A stretch of DNA of 64,000 nt from Sphingomonas sp. Y38-1Y (GCF_032391395.1 NZ_CP135916.1:992001-1056000), one strand, 5' to 3'; counted from the first letter of the stretch, positions 24,713-36,559 are shown. The notes: generated by a model not told the origin, from the sequence alone. A program made the numbers and translations.

Positions 24713-25858
24713 TCAGAGCGCTTTCTCGAAGATCGTGTAGCGCTTGTTGATCCGGCTCTGGATCGCGTCGGCGATCGCGATCATCCCCTGATTGTCGTCG
24801 AGGATCCAGCCGATCTCCCCGCGCGATGCGCCGTAATGCGCGACCGCGTCGCGGCGGATATATTCGATCATCATGAAGGCGAGCTGGCTCGCCATTCGCG
24901 ACGCCTGAAGCCGCTTGACCACGCCCATCAGCGGCACGCGCATCGTCCGCGCCTTGGGCCGGCGCAGCCACAGGAGCAGCTTGGCCCAGCCGAAGGGGAG
25001 GAGGTTGCCCTTGAGCGGCGCCACCGCCTCGTTGAGGTCGGGCAGCGTAATCATGAACGCCACCGGCTCGCCATCCAGTTCGGCGATGCGGATGAGGTCG
25101 TTGAACACGATCGGCTTCAGCTTCTTGCCGACATCGTCGATCTCTGGCTGGGTCAGCGGCACGAAGCCCCAATTGTCGCCCCAGGCGTCGTTGAGGATGC
25201 CCAGGATGATCGCCGCTTCCTCGGCGAATTTCGCCTTGTCGACCTCGCGCACGCGGATGCGCGCATTGCGCTCGCCCGCGGCGACGATGCGCTGGACGAT
25301 CGGCGGGAATTCCTGGGTAATGTCGAGCTCGTAGGTGACGAGTTCCTTCGCCGGCGTATAGCCCGCCGCCTCGACCCAGCCGCGCTGTTCGGGCTTGTTG
25401 TGGCCCATCAGCACCGTCGGCGGATGATCGAAGCCTTCGGTCAGGAGGCCCGGCTGTTCCCAGATCGACAGGCTGATGGGGCCGAGCGCGCGCGTCAGCC
25501 CCTTGCCCTTCAGCCATGCTTCCGCCGTGCGGATGAGCGCGGCCGCGACCTCGCCATCCTCTGCCTCCAGCAGGCCCCATTGGCCGGTGCCGGGACCAAA
25601 GCCGCGGTCGGCGGGCATGGTCAGCGCGAGCGTGTCGACATGCGCGGAAATGCGACCCACCACCTTGTCGCCGCGCTCGGCGAGGAAGAGCTGGCCCTCG
25701 GCATGGCTGAACCAGCCGTTCTTCTTGGGGCTGATCGTTTCCGCCACTTCCTGTCGCAGCGGCGGTACCCAGTTCGGGTCGTCGGCGTTCAGGCGATAAG
25801 CAAGGTCGATGAAGGCGCGGGTATCGGCCTTGGTGGCGACGGGGCGAACCTGGATCAT
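24713..25858 (-). CDS. Probable bacterial ceramide synthase (sphingoid base N-acyltransferase, GNAT-like)
   Basis: A 381-residue cytoplasmic protein of a GNAT-like family often labelled N-acetyltransferase or dATP pyrophosphohydrolase. The N-terminus (MIQVRPVATKADTRAFIDLAYRLNADDPNWVPPLR), GLLEAEDGEVAAALI, the motif ILNDAWGDNWGFVPLTQPEI near residue 225 and the C-terminal RYTIFEK are its constant features. The Caulobacter member is known as bCerS and adds the fatty acyl chain to the sphingoid base. Here it lies 5.7 kb from spt, acp and cerR, with lptFG between. The family match is from recognised motifs; the ceramide role is inferred from that homology and the neighbourhood. Confidence 0.7.
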   Translation of the reverse strand: MIQVRPVATKADTRAFIDLAYRLNADDPNWVPPLRQEVAETISPKKNGWFSHAEGQLFLAERGDKVVGRISAHVDTLALTMPADRGFGPGTGQWGLLEAEDGEVAAALIRTAEAWLKGKGLTRALGPISLSIWEQPGLLTEGFDHPPTVLMGHNKPEQRGWVEAAGYTPAKELVTYELDITQEFPPIVQRIVAAGERNARIRVREVDKAKFAEEAAIILGILNDAWGDNWGFVPLTQPEIDDVGKKLKPIVFNDLIRIAELDGEPVAFMITLPDLNEAVAPLKGNLLPFGWAKLLLWLRRPKARTMRVPLMGVVKRLQASRMASQLAFMMIEYIRRDAVAHYGASRGEIGWILDDNQGMIAIADAIQSRINKRYTIFEKAL

Positions 25859-25941
25859 GGGAGCTTCACGTCCTCCTGCGGGGCGACGCTGTCAAGCGTC
25901 CAGAACCGCCGGATTGCACGCCAACATACTGCCACTATCTC

Positions 25942-27060
25942 ATGTCAATGGATGCGATCATGAACATGCTGACGGTGAACCAGATCGACGCGAGCGGCGT
26001 CGCCGCGCGGCGGATGGCGGCGCCGGTGCGCGACCGCATGGCGGAGGACAAGGCGATGCTCCGCACCGCCGCCGAGCTGACGCGCGACCTGTTGAAGCCC
26101 AATCCGACGATCTACTGGACCGACCTGATCGCGTCGAGCGCGCTGGGCTATGGCGCGTTGATCGCGTCGATGACGCTGGCTTCGACCGGCTGGGCGGTGG
26201 CGGCGTTCGTCGTCGCGGTGCTCGCGCTCTATCGCGCGGCGAGCTTCATCCACGAAGTGAGCCACATCAAGCATTCGGCACTGCCGGGGTTTCGCACCGG
26301 CTGGAACGCGCTGATCGGCGTGCCGCTGCTGGCGCCGTCGTTCCTGTATGAGGGCGTCCACAACCTCCACCATCAGCGGACCAAGTACGGCACCGCCGAC
26401 GATCCCGAATATCTGCCGCTGGCGCATATGAAGCCGTGGAGCGTGCCGCTGTTCGTGCTGGTCGCCGCGCTGGCGCCGATCGGCTTCCTGATCCGCTTCG
26501 GCATCATGGTGCCGGTCGGGCTGGTCAGCCCGAAGCTGCGCGCCGAGATCGATGCGCGCTTCTCGGCGCTGGCGATCAATCCCGACTTCCGCCGCCGTCC
26601 GATCGAGGGCGAGGCGCTGACGCTGTTCCGCCGCTACGAGCGCGCGGCGAGCGTCTGGGCGATCACGCTGGTGGCGCTGACGGTTGCGGGCGTCGTGCCG
26701 CTCAAGGCGTTCGCCATCTATCTCGGCGCGATCTCGGCGCTGATGATCATCAACCAGGTCCGCACGCTCGTCGCCCATCTCTGGGAGAATGAGGGCGAGG
26801 CGATGTCGGTGACGTCGCAGTATCTCGACTCGGTCAACGTGCCGCCGCCGGGAATGCTGCCGTTACTGTGGGCGCCGGTGGGCCTGCGCTATCATGCGCT
26901 CCACCATCTCCTGCCGGGGCTGCCCTACCACTCGCTGGGCGAGGCGCATCGCCGTTTGTCCGGCGTGCTGGAGGCGCATTCGCCCTTCCATGCCGCGAAC
27001 CATCGCGGATTGCCGGGGCTGCTCGTGCGGCTGGTGCGCGGGACGTTGGGCCAGCGCTGA
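25942..27060 (+). CDS. Membrane fatty acid desaturase family protein
   Basis: A 372-residue integral membrane diiron enzyme. Three histidine boxes are present: HEVSH (near residue 103), HNLHH (near 139) and HALHH (near 317), in the spacing of membrane desaturases/hydroxylases, with hydrophobic segments between. It is divergent from the ceramide synthase-like gene (83 bp between starts), so it could act on sphingolipid or phospholipid acyl chains. The actual substrate cannot be read from the sequence. Confidence 0.85.
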   Translation: MSMDAIMNMLTVNQIDASGVAARRMAAPVRDRMAEDKAMLRTAAELTRDLLKPNPTIYWTDLIASSALGYGALIASMTLASTGWAVAAFVVAVLALYRAASFIHEVSHIKHSALPGFRTGWNALIGVPLLAPSFLYEGVHNLHHQRTKYGTADDPEYLPLAHMKPWSVPLFVLVAALAPIGFLIRFGIMVPVGLVSPKLRAEIDARFSALAINPDFRRRPIEGEALTLFRRYERAASVWAITLVALTVAGVVPLKAFAIYLGAISALMIINQVRTLVAHLWENEGEAMSVTSQYLDSVNVPPPGMLPLLWAPVGLRYHALHHLLPGLPYHSLGEAHRRLSGVLEAHSPFHAANHRGLPGLLVRLVRGTLGQR

Positions 27061-27068
27061 GCGCGCTG

Positions 27069-27146
27069 GTGCTCCCGCGCAGGCGGGAGCCCAGGGTGGC
27101 GAACGCTGTTCCGCGTGGCTCTGTGCTCCAGCCTGCGCGGGAGCAC
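27069..27146. repeat. Inverted repeat with GTGCTCCCGCGCAGGC arms
   Basis: Perfect 16-bp arms at 27069-27084 and 27131-27146. The left arm also forms its own small hairpin (GCTCCCGC/GCGGGAGC). It lies just after the desaturase gene. Confidence 0.7.
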
Positions 27147-27157
27147 GGCACCGTTCA

Positions 27158-27240
27158 CCCGTTCGTGCTGAGCTTGTCGAAGCACGTGTCAAAGCGTAGC
27201 GCCACATAACACGTCCTTCGACAGGCTCAGGACGAACGGG
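27158..27240. repeat. REP-like hairpin, 32-bp arms and 19-nt loop
   Basis: Arms at 27158-27189 and 27209-27240 pair with few mismatches around 19 nt. The consensus words are GTTCGTCCTGAGCCTGTCGA and GAAGGACG. It matches the geometry of the element at 7349-7431 and shares words with 32841-32941. It fills the space between the convergent desaturase and lptG. Confidence 0.8.
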
Positions 27241-27248
27241 GTGTCAGT

Positions 27249-28346
27249 TTATTCCTCCGTCCGGATCAGCACCGCTTCGCCGATCAGGAAGAACAGCAGG
27301 AACGGCGCCCACGCCGCGAGGAAGGGCGGGTAGGCACCGAGATTGCCCATCGCAAGCGCGAAATTGTCGGCGACGAAGTATGCGAAGCCGAGCCCCATGC
27401 CGATCACCGCGCGGACGAACAGCTTGCCCGACCGCGCGACACCGAACGCCGCGACGGCGCCCAGCAGCGGCATCAGCACGGACGACAGCGGGCCGGACAG
27501 CTTGTGCCATAGCGCGCCTTCTAGCGCCTTGGTCGGGCGACCGGCGGTCTCCAGCTCGTCGATTGCGCTCGCCAGGGCAGAGAAGGACAGGCCGTCGGCA
27601 TCGACGCTGGCGAGCGTGAACTGGTCCGGGCTGATGCCGTCGCCGATATGCGCGCTGCCCAAATTCTCGAGCCGGCCCGCCGCGACGTCGAACCGCTTGG
27701 CACCCTCGACGCGCCAGCCCTGACCCTCGCGCCGGCCGGTGGTGGCGCTCAGGACCGAGCGGAGCGTGCCGCCGTCGCGGACATAGAGCGTGATGCCCGC
27801 GATCCGCACGGCGTCGCCGCGGCCCGCGACCTGGCGGACGTTCATCAGGTTGTTGCCCTCTCGCACCCACACGTTGGCGCGGTCGCCGCGATCGACGGGG
27901 AGGGGGCCGTAATCGACCCGCTGCCACTGGTCGAGCGTGGCGGTGGCGCGGGCGACGACGCGCTCGTTGAAGGTGAAGCTCACCACCGCGACGCCGAGCG
28001 CGGTGACGATCAGCGGCGCCAGCACCTGATGCGCCGACAGCCCGGCCGCCTTCATCGAGACGACCTCGCTGTTCTGGTTGAGCGTCGACAGTGTGATGAT
28101 CGTGCCGAGCAGCACCGCAAAGGGCAGGAAGCGGGCGATGATCTCCGGCGTGCGAAGGCTGACATAGCGCAGCACCTCGCCCTGGCCGTTGCCCGCATAG
28201 GCAAGGATGCGGCCGCTTTCGGAGAGCAGATCGAGCGCCTGGAGGACGAGCACCAGCGCCGCCAGGATGGCGAAGGTGCGCACCAGGAACATCTTGCCCA
28301 TGTAGAGCGTGACGGTGCGCGACGGGAAGAAGCTGGCCGCGCTCAT
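27249..28346 (-). CDS. lptG: LptG-type LPS/lipid export permease
   Basis: A 365-residue YjgP/YjgQ family permease, half of the LptF-LptG dimer that, powered by LptB, extracts lipid from the inner membrane. It has three N-terminal and three C-terminal transmembrane helices around a periplasmic beta-jellyroll domain (residues 125-255). RFLPFAVLLGTIITLSTLNQNSEVVSMKAAG is the conserved coupling region. Start and lptF stop overlap by 4 bp. Sphingomonads carry glycosphingolipids in place of LPS, and this pair sits inside the sphingolipid region rather than beside lptD. Confidence 0.85.
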   Translation of the reverse strand: MSAASFFPSRTVTLYMGKMFLVRTFAILAALVLVLQALDLLSESGRILAYAGNGQGEVLRYVSLRTPEIIARFLPFAVLLGTIITLSTLNQNSEVVSMKAAGLSAHQVLAPLIVTALGVAVVSFTFNERVVARATATLDQWQRVDYGPLPVDRGDRANVWVREGNNLMNVRQVAGRGDAVRIAGITLYVRDGGTLRSVLSATTGRREGQGWRVEGAKRFDVAAGRLENLGSAHIGDGISPDQFTLASVDADGLSFSALASAIDELETAGRPTKALEGALWHKLSGPLSSVLMPLLGAVAAFGVARSGKLFVRAVIGMGLGFAYFVADNFALAMGNLGAYPPFLAAWAPFLLFFLIGEAVLIRTEE

Positions 28347-29533
28347 GCCATCCGCCTCCGGCCGGGCAGTCGCCGGGCGATCGCCGATGCCGCCTTGCCG
28401 AACCAGCGTTCGAGCGCGGCGATCGGCTGGCCGCCGGGGACATAGGCGGTCTGATAGAACATCCAGACGATCAGCGCGGCGAACACCGTGAACGGTCCCC
28501 ACAAGGCGATGATCGGATCGACGCGGCCGAGCCCGCCGATCGCTTCGCCATATTCGTTGATCTTGTGATAGGTCACGATCATCACGATCGACAGGAAGAC
28601 GCCCAGCGCCGAGGACGATCGCTTCGGCGGGATGCCGAGCGCGAGCGCCAGCAGCGGCAGCAGGAACATCGTCGCCACCTCGACCACGCGGAAGTGGAAG
28701 GCGGCGCGGCTGGTGTCGCGGATCTCCTCCGTCACGCGCGGATCCTTGCCGAGCACGACGAGCTCCGGCAGCGTGCGTTCGAGGTTGCGGTCGCCGCGCG
28801 CGCGGAACTGGCCGAACTGCGGCAACGGGATCGGCAAATCGTGACTGGTGAAGGTCAGTACGCGCGGCTGGGTGAAGCCGGGCGAATTATGGACCAGCGC
28901 TCCGCGCGTCAGGCGGAAGATGATCGTGTTGGGATCGTCGGTGCGCAGGAACTGGCCCTTTTCGGCGGTCGCGGCGTACCAGCTGTTATCCTTCGACCGG
29001 AAATGGACGAAGATGCCCGACAGGTCGGCGCCGTTCTTGCGGCTTTCCTCGATACGGAGCGCCATGTCGGGGCCGAAGCTCGTAAACTCGCCGACCTTGA
29101 TCGAGGCGCCGAGCGCACCCGAGCGCAGCTCGAACCGCAGCTCCTCATAGGCGTAGCGCGCCTTGGGCTGGACATAGCCGACGATCGCCAGGTTCAAGGC
29201 GGCCAGCGCAATCGTGTAGAGATAGGGGACGCGCAGCAGCCGCGAATAGCTCATGCCGACACCGCGCAGCACGTCGAGCTCGCTTTGCGCCGCAAGCTTG
29301 CGGAAGGCGAGGAGGATGCCGAGCATCAGCCCGATGGGAATGCCGAGGCCGAGATATTCGGGCAGCAGGTTGGCCAGCATCTTCCACACGACGCCGACCG
29401 GGCCGCCCTCTGTTGCGACGAAGTCGAACAGGCGCAGCATGCGGTCGAGCACCAGCAGCATCGCCGCGATGACCAGGGTCGAGAACAGCGGCACCGCGAT
29501 CAGGCGGGCCATGTAGCGGTCGATCGAGGCCAT
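28343..29533 (-). CDS. lptF: LptF-type LPS/lipid export permease
   Basis: A 396-residue partner of LptG with the same layout of three helices, periplasmic domain and three helices. The N-terminus IDRYMARLIAVPLFSTLVIAAMLLVLDRM and the coupling region GIPIGLMLGILLAFRKLAAQSELDVLRGVG are typical of LptF. It precedes lptG in the leftward direction with a 4-bp overlap and lies 85 bp after the hybrid kinase. Whether this is the only LptFG pair of the organism cannot be told from the window. Confidence 0.85.
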   Translation of the reverse strand: MASIDRYMARLIAVPLFSTLVIAAMLLVLDRMLRLFDFVATEGGPVGVVWKMLANLLPEYLGLGIPIGLMLGILLAFRKLAAQSELDVLRGVGMSYSRLLRVPYLYTIALAALNLAIVGYVQPKARYAYEELRFELRSGALGASIKVGEFTSFGPDMALRIEESRKNGADLSGIFVHFRSKDNSWYAATAEKGQFLRTDDPNTIIFRLTRGALVHNSPGFTQPRVLTFTSHDLPIPLPQFGQFRARGDRNLERTLPELVVLGKDPRVTEEIRDTSRAAFHFRVVEVATMFLLPLLALALGIPPKRSSSALGVFLSIVMIVTYHKINEYGEAIGGLGRVDPIIALWGPFTVFAALIVWMFYQTAYVPGGQPIAALERWFGKAASAIARRLPGRRRMA

Positions 29534-29618
29534 GGGGGCTGTGGCGGTGCCTTTTCACGCAGGTCGGGGACCGCGGGGGACGGCCGGCATCGTCTATAGG
29601 GCCTCGCCGACGCGCTTG

Positions 29619-31538
29619 TCAGCCCCCGGCGGCGGCCGCGATCGCATGCGACAGCGCCGCGAGCGTGAAGGGCTTTCGGATCACCGAATCGTGGCCGAGC
29701 GCGTCGTCGTCCAGATCGCCGGCGAACCCGGTCATGAACAGGACGCGCAGGTCGGGGCGGTCGGTGCGGAGCGCCTGGACCAGCTCGGGCCCGGTCTGGC
29801 CGGGCATCAGCACGTCGGAAAGGATCAGGTCGACGCGCGGCATAGCGGCGATGGCGCGGGGCGCGTCTGCCGGATCGCCGCAGCCGACCGCACGATGACC
29901 GAGTTCGCCGAGCGCGGCGAGCACCGACTTGAGCACGCGCGCGTCATCCTCGACGACGAGGATGTCCAGACCGGTGCCGGGTTCGCTCGGGACGTCGGCG
30001 GGCTCGGCCGGCGCGGGGACGGCGGCGGCGTCCTGGAAGCGGGGCAGATAGAGCGTGACCGTCGTGCCCTCGCCGGGTGCCGACTCGATGGCGATCTCGC
30101 CGCCGAAGCGGCGCACGGTGCCGAACACCTGGCTGAGGCCGAGGCCGGTACCGCGCCCGACCGGCTTGGTGGTGAAGAAGGGCTCGAACACGCGCGCCTT
30201 GATCTCGGGCGTCATGCCGTGGCCGCTGTCGGTGACGGCAAAGGCGACATGCTCGCCCGCCGAACACCCGCCCACCTCCGCCGCCCCAAGCTTCACCGCC
30301 CGCGCGGTGAGCGTCAGCGTGCCGCGCCCTTCCATCGCGTCGCGCGCGTTGACGGCGAGGTTGAGGATCGCGTTTTCGAGCTGATGGCGGTCCGCCCACA
30401 CGCACCAGCCCTGCGCCTCGTCGCGCGTCTCGATGCGGATCGCGTCGCCCAGCGTGCGGTCGAGCAGCGGGGTCATGCCGGCGATCAGCGCCGGCGGGTC
30501 GATCGCCTCCGGCGCGACGGGTTCGGCGCGGGCGAAGGCGAGCAGCTGGCGCGTGAGCGCGGCGGCACGCTGACCACCCTCTGCCGCAAGGTCGAGGTGG
30601 CGGGCGAGCGCCGGATCGGTGGCGGCGTGACGGCGCGCGAGCTCGATTCCGCCGAGCACGACGGCGAGCATGTTGTTGAAGTCATGGGCGATGCCGCCGG
30701 TCAGCTGGCCGATCGCCTCCATCTTCTGCGCCTGGCCGAGCTGTGCCTCCGCCGCCGCGCGCTCGGCCTGTTCGGCGCGCAGGCTTTCGGTCGCGGCGGC
30801 GACGGCGGCCTCGAGTTCGGCGGCGCGGGCGCGTTCCGCGTCGGCTTCGTCGGCGGCAGCGCGGCGCTCGGCGATCGCCTGGAGAAGATGCCAACCGACG
30901 AACAGGCCGATGGCGAGCAGCGCAATGCCAAGCGCGAGGAGAAAGCCCGCAAGCCGGTTCGATCGTGCGACCGTCGCGTCGAGCTCGATCGAGCGGGCAT
31001 CGAGCAGCAGCCGCTCTGCCGCCATCGTCTGACCGAGCAGTTCGTCGATCCGGCGCAGCGATGCGCTGTCGCGGGCGTCGTAGAAGGCGGCGATCGCGCG
31101 ATCGGGTTGGAGGTCCGCCGCGCCGGAAGCGATCGTCGCCAGTTCGCGTCCGCGCGCGTGATACGCCCGGTCGAGCGCCACGACCCGCGACCGCTGAAGC
31201 GCGTTGTCGCCCATCATCCGCGCGAGCAGGTCCATCTGGCGGCCGGCCGAAGCCCATTCGCGCGCGAACCGCACGCCCAGCTGCTTGTCACCGCTGATGA
31301 CGAAGCGGCCGAGCGCCGCCTCCGCCTGAGACAGGTTTTCCCCCAGCGAGCGGGCGAGGATCATAACCTCGAAACTGTGCGAGCGGCGCTCGATCGCGCG
31401 GTCGCGGGCGGTGTTGGCGTCGACGACGGTGCGCACCAGCGCGAACGTCACCGCCATGCCGAGCACGAGGATCAGCGCGACCGCCCAGCCGCGCCAGTCG
31501 TCGTGCAGCCAGCGCGGGCGGCGGAGCCTTTCGTTCAC
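29619..31538 (-). CDS. Hybrid sensor histidine kinase with CHASE3-like sensor and receiver
   Basis: A 639-residue protein. A transmembrane helix ([18 protein letters not shown]) is followed by a periplasmic CHASE3-like helical domain (about residues 35-180), a second helix ([19 protein letters not shown]), a coiled coil, a HisKA domain with [17 protein letters not shown] (His near 281), an HATPase domain (N-box [27 protein letters not shown]) and a C-terminal receiver ([12 protein letters not shown], Asp in [10 protein letters not shown], Lys in IRKPF). All catalytic residues look intact. The GTG start lies 14 bp after the spt stop, so the kinase is probably translated from the spt transcript. 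Confidence 0.87.
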   Translation of the reverse strand: MNERLRRPRWLHDDWRGWAVALILVLGMAVTFALVRTVVDANTARDRAIERRSHSFEVMILARSLGENLSQAEAALGRFVISGDKQLGVRFAREWASAGRQMDLLARMMGDNALQRSRVVALDRAYHARGRELATIASGAADLQPDRAIAAFYDARDSASLRRIDELLGQTMAAERLLLDARSIELDATVARSNRLAGFLLALGIALLAIGLFVGWHLLQAIAERRAAADEADAERARAAELEAAVAAATESLRAEQAERAAAEAQLGQAQKMEAIGQLTGGIAHDFNNMLAVVLGGIELARRHAATDPALARHLDLAAEGGQRAAALTRQLLAFARAEPVAPEAIDPPALIAGMTPLLDRTLGDAIRIETRDEAQGWCVWADRHQLENAILNLAVNARDAMEGRGTLTLTARAVKLGAAEVGGCSAGEHVAFAVTDSGHGMTPEIKARVFEPFFTTKPVGRGTGLGLSQVFGTVRRFGGEIAIESAPGEGTTVTLYLPRFQDAAAVPAPAEPADVPSEPGTGLDILVVEDDARVLKSVLAALGELGHRAVGCGDPADAPRAIAAMPRVDLILSDVLMPGQTGPELVQALRTDRPDLRVLFMTGFAGDLDDDALGHDSVIRKPFTLAALSHAIAAAAGG

Positions 31539-31552
31539 GCCGCCCCCGCAGG

Positions 31553-32821
31553 TCAGCCGATCACGCCGACGGCGCGTCCGGCTTCGGCGAACATCGCGCT
31601 GATCGCCTCGATCTGCTCGGGCCGGTGCTCGGCACAGAGCGAGCAGCGAAGGAGGAAGGTGCCGGCCGGCGTCGCGGGCGGGCGGGCCATGTTGACGTAG
31701 AGGCCTGCCTCCAGAAGTGCCTGCCACATCATTACCGCCTGTTGCTGGTCGGTGAGGATGACGGCGATGATCGCGCTGTCGGCGTCCTCGGTGCCGAGCT
31801 TGAACCCGAGTGCCTTGAGGTTTGCGTGCAGCGTGCGGGCGTTGGTCCAAAGCCGCTCGCGCTTTTCCGTCGCGGTCATCAGCTTGGTGATGGAGGTCGC
31901 GGCGGTCGCGACCACCGACGGCGGCAGCGATGCGGTGAAGATGTACGGGCGGCAGGCGAGGCGCATCACCTCGAACTTGGGATGGTTCGAGACGCAGAAG
32001 CCGCCGACGGTGCCGACCGACTTGGAAAAGGTGCCGATGACGAAATCGATGTCGCGGCCGAGTTCCAGCCCCTGCGCCTCATAGACGCCGCGGCCATGCT
32101 CGCCGAAGAAGCCCATCGAGTGCGCCTCGTCGGAGAGCGTCATCGCGCCGTGCTTGCGCGCGACCGCGACCATCTGGTCGAGGGGGGCGATGTCGCCGAG
32201 CATCGAATAGACGCCCTCCAGCACGACGAGCTTGCCCGCTTCCTTGGGCAGGCGCCCGAGCCGCTTGTCGAGGTCCTCGACCGAATTGTGGCGGAAGCGG
32301 ACGACCTCTGCATTGCCGAGCGCGCAGCCGTCGTAGATCGAGGCATGACTGTCGGCGTCGAGGATGATGTAGTCGCCCTTACCGGCGATGGTCGAAATGA
32401 TGCCGAGATTGGCCTGGTAGCCGGTCGAGAACACCATCGCATGGTCGGCGCCGTAGAAGGCGCGCAGCGCGTCCTCAGCGGCGATATGGTCGCGGAAGGT
32501 GCCGTTGAGCATCCGGCTGCCGTTGGTACCGGATCCGAACGCGTCGAGCGCCGCCTTGCCCGCGGCGATCACGTCCGCATCGAAGGTCATGCCCATGTAA
32601 TTGTAGGTGCCGGCGAGGATCGTTTCCTTGCCGCGGATCACCGCCTCGGTCGGCGAATGCACCTCGTCCATCACGATCGCGAACGGGTCGCGCACGCCGG
32701 TGGCGAGCAGCGCCTCACGCTCGGCGATCAGCGCGTCGAACTTGGAAAAGAGGTCGCGTTCGGCCGGGGCGGCTGGCGCTTCGGCGGGGAGTTCGTGGGC
32801 GGTGGCGGCGGCTTCGGTCAT
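31553..32821 (-). CDS. spt: Serine palmitoyltransferase
   Basis: Spt condenses L-serine with a long-chain acyl thioester to 3-ketosphinganine, the first step of sphingolipid synthesis. It is a soluble, PLP-dependent alpha-oxoamine synthase of 422 residues. By my count His159 (in LDADSHASIYDG) stacks on PLP, Asp231 and His234 (in LSDEAHSMGFFG) bind the cofactor ring, and Lys267 (in GTFSKSVGTVGGF) forms the Schiff base. These agree closely with the Sphingomonas paucimobilis enzyme. An acyl carrier protein gene precedes it, separated by a 128-bp gap with a repeat; the hybrid kinase follows 14 bp later. Confidence 0.95.
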   Translation of the reverse strand: MTEAAATAHELPAEAPAAPAERDLFSKFDALIAEREALLATGVRDPFAIVMDEVHSPTEAVIRGKETILAGTYNYMGMTFDADVIAAGKAALDAFGSGTNGSRMLNGTFRDHIAAEDALRAFYGADHAMVFSTGYQANLGIISTIAGKGDYIILDADSHASIYDGCALGNAEVVRFRHNSVEDLDKRLGRLPKEAGKLVVLEGVYSMLGDIAPLDQMVAVARKHGAMTLSDEAHSMGFFGEHGRGVYEAQGLELGRDIDFVIGTFSKSVGTVGGFCVSNHPKFEVMRLACRPYIFTASLPPSVVATAATSITKLMTATEKRERLWTNARTLHANLKALGFKLGTEDADSAIIAVILTDQQQAVMMWQALLEAGLYVNMARPPATPAGTFLLRCSLCAEHRPEQIEAISAMFAEAGRAVGVIG

Positions 32822-32840
32822 CGGTCTGCTTTCAACAATT

Positions 32841-32941
32841 CCGTTCGTGCTGAGTAGCCGCTGAGCCTGTCGAAGCGGCGTATCGAAGCATCCTTCGATA
32901 CGGGCCTTCGCCTCCGCTCAGTCCCTACTCAGGACGAACGG
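32841..32941. repeat. Compound inverted repeat between acp and spt
   Basis: Outer arms CCGTTCGTGCTGAGTAG (32841-32857) and CTACTCAGGACGAACGG (32925-32941) enclose an inner hairpin GTATCGAAG/CTTCGATAC and the word GAGCCTGTCGA. It belongs to the same word family as 27158-27240 and interrupts the acp-spt transcript, so it could tune the ratio of the two products. Confidence 0.7.
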
Positions 32942-32949
32942 TCTTTGGC

Positions 32950-33195
32950 TTAGTCCTGCTTCAGCTTCTGCACCGCGTCGACGAGCTGGCCGACGGTCTC
33001 GATCTCGGCCTGCATGTTCATGGTGATGAGGATGTCGAACTCGTCCTCGATCGCGGCGACGAAATCCATGACGGTTAGGCTGTCCCATTCGAGATCGCCG
33101 GCAAAGGTCGTCGCCTCGGTGAGCGCCACGCCCTTCTTGTTGAAGGGCTCGATCTGGGCGGCGACGGTGTCGAAAACGGCCTGGCGGTCGGACAT
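32950..33195 (-). CDS. Acyl carrier protein of the sphingolipid cluster
   Basis: An 81-residue ACP. The phosphopantetheine attachment Ser lies in the motif WDSLTVMDFVAAIEDEFD (near residue 39), followed by the usual acidic recognition helix. It differs from housekeeping AcpP in the DSL context and in ITMNMQAEIETVGQLVDAV. Linked ACPs supply the acyl thioester to Spt in Caulobacter (AcpR), so the same role is likely. It is read leftward, 66 bp after cerR. Confidence 0.88.
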   Translation of the reverse strand: MSDRQAVFDTVAAQIEPFNKKGVALTEATTFAGDLEWDSLTVMDFVAAIEDEFDILITMNMQAEIETVGQLVDAVQKLKQD

Positions 33196-33261
33196 TCGGG
33201 CTCTTTCTCAAGTCTCAGAGGCCGCATGTGACAGGGCAATGCGGCGGCTTTTCGGCGGGGC

Positions 33262-34160
33262 TTATAGCAAGCCGGCGGCGCGATACCACTCGGCGGTGGC
33301 GGCAAGGCCGGGCTCGGTCGCGATCGACGGGCGCCACAGCGCGGGCGGGGGGCGGCGATCGGCGCGGACGACCCAGTCGGGATGGCTGAAATAGGCGGCG
33401 CGGTCGGGGGTGAGCTTCGCCCGGTCACCCTGCACCGCGCGGGCGATGGACGCGGAGAGCATCAACAGCGCGCGCGGTGTCGAGAGCGGCAGGACGCGGC
33501 GCCCGACCGCGCGGCCGAGCGCGCGGGCAAAGTCGACATGCGACCAGCCCATCGGCGCCTCGTCATCCACCTCGAACACGCCCGCGGCGTCGCTGCCGGC
33601 GAGCGCGAGGAGCAGGTCGGCGAGGTCGTCGACATGAATCGTCGAGAAGCGGCCGGGCGGGGGGAGGGGAACGACGCCCTTCTTTGCCAGCCGGAACAGC
33701 TCCAGCATCTCGAGGTCGCCGGGGCCGTAGATGGCGGGCGGCCGCACGATCGCGGCGTTCGGCAGCGCCGCGGCGACGCGCGCCTCGCCCTCCGCCTTCG
33801 ACCAGCCATAGGTGGAGAGCGCGGGCTCCCGCGCCGAGAGCGAGGAGACGTGGACGAAGCGGGGCGTGCCGGCGGCTTGCGCGGCGGCGATCACCGCCTC
33901 TGTGCCGGTGACGTTGCCGGCGACGAAGCCGGCGCGGTCGGGCGCGTTGACGACGCCGGCGACGTGGATGACAACGTCCGCGCCTTCGACGAGCGATGCG
34001 AGCGCCGCCGGCTTGTCGAGCGCTCCGGCGATCCAGGTGACGCCTTCGCGGTCCGGCTGGTTGCGGCGGGTGAGAGCGCGGATGGTGTGGCCCACCCCGA
34101 GCGCGCGATCGATCAGGCGCTTGCCGACGAACCCCGTGCCGCCGGTAATTGCGATTACGC

Positions 34161-34164
<4 letters not shown>
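33262..34164 (-). CDS. NAD(P)-dependent epimerase/dehydratase family, probable ceramide reductase CerR
   Basis: A 300-residue extended SDR. GGTGFVGKRLIDRAL is the nucleotide-binding loop, VHVSSLSAR carries the catalytic Ser, and YGWSKAEGE (near residue 119) the Tyr-x3-Lys pair. RPPAIYGPGD is typical of the epimerase branch. In Caulobacter the equivalent gene next to spt and acp encodes CerR, which reduces the 3-keto group during ceramide formation. The 4-bp overlap with proB downstream and the adjacency to acp support that role, which remains an inference. Confidence 0.75.
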
Positions 34165-36373
<2,209 letters not shown>

Positions 36374-36559
36374 TTAGCGCAAAGGGGGCGGGGCGTCACC
36401 CTTTCGCGAGCCCGGGGTTGTCCAACCGGGCCAAAGGGGCCATGTTGTGGGTGCTATAGTCGCAAATCGACGGTTCTCGCTTTGCGGCGCTTTCCTTCTT
36501 TCCCTGCTGACCGGCAACCGGTCCCGCGACACGCGCGGGCGAACAGAAAGGAAATCCAC

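Noticed and set aside
36420-36460. Promoter of the cold-shock gene with TATAGT as -10
   Set aside because: No acceptable -35 element lies 16-18 bp upstream.
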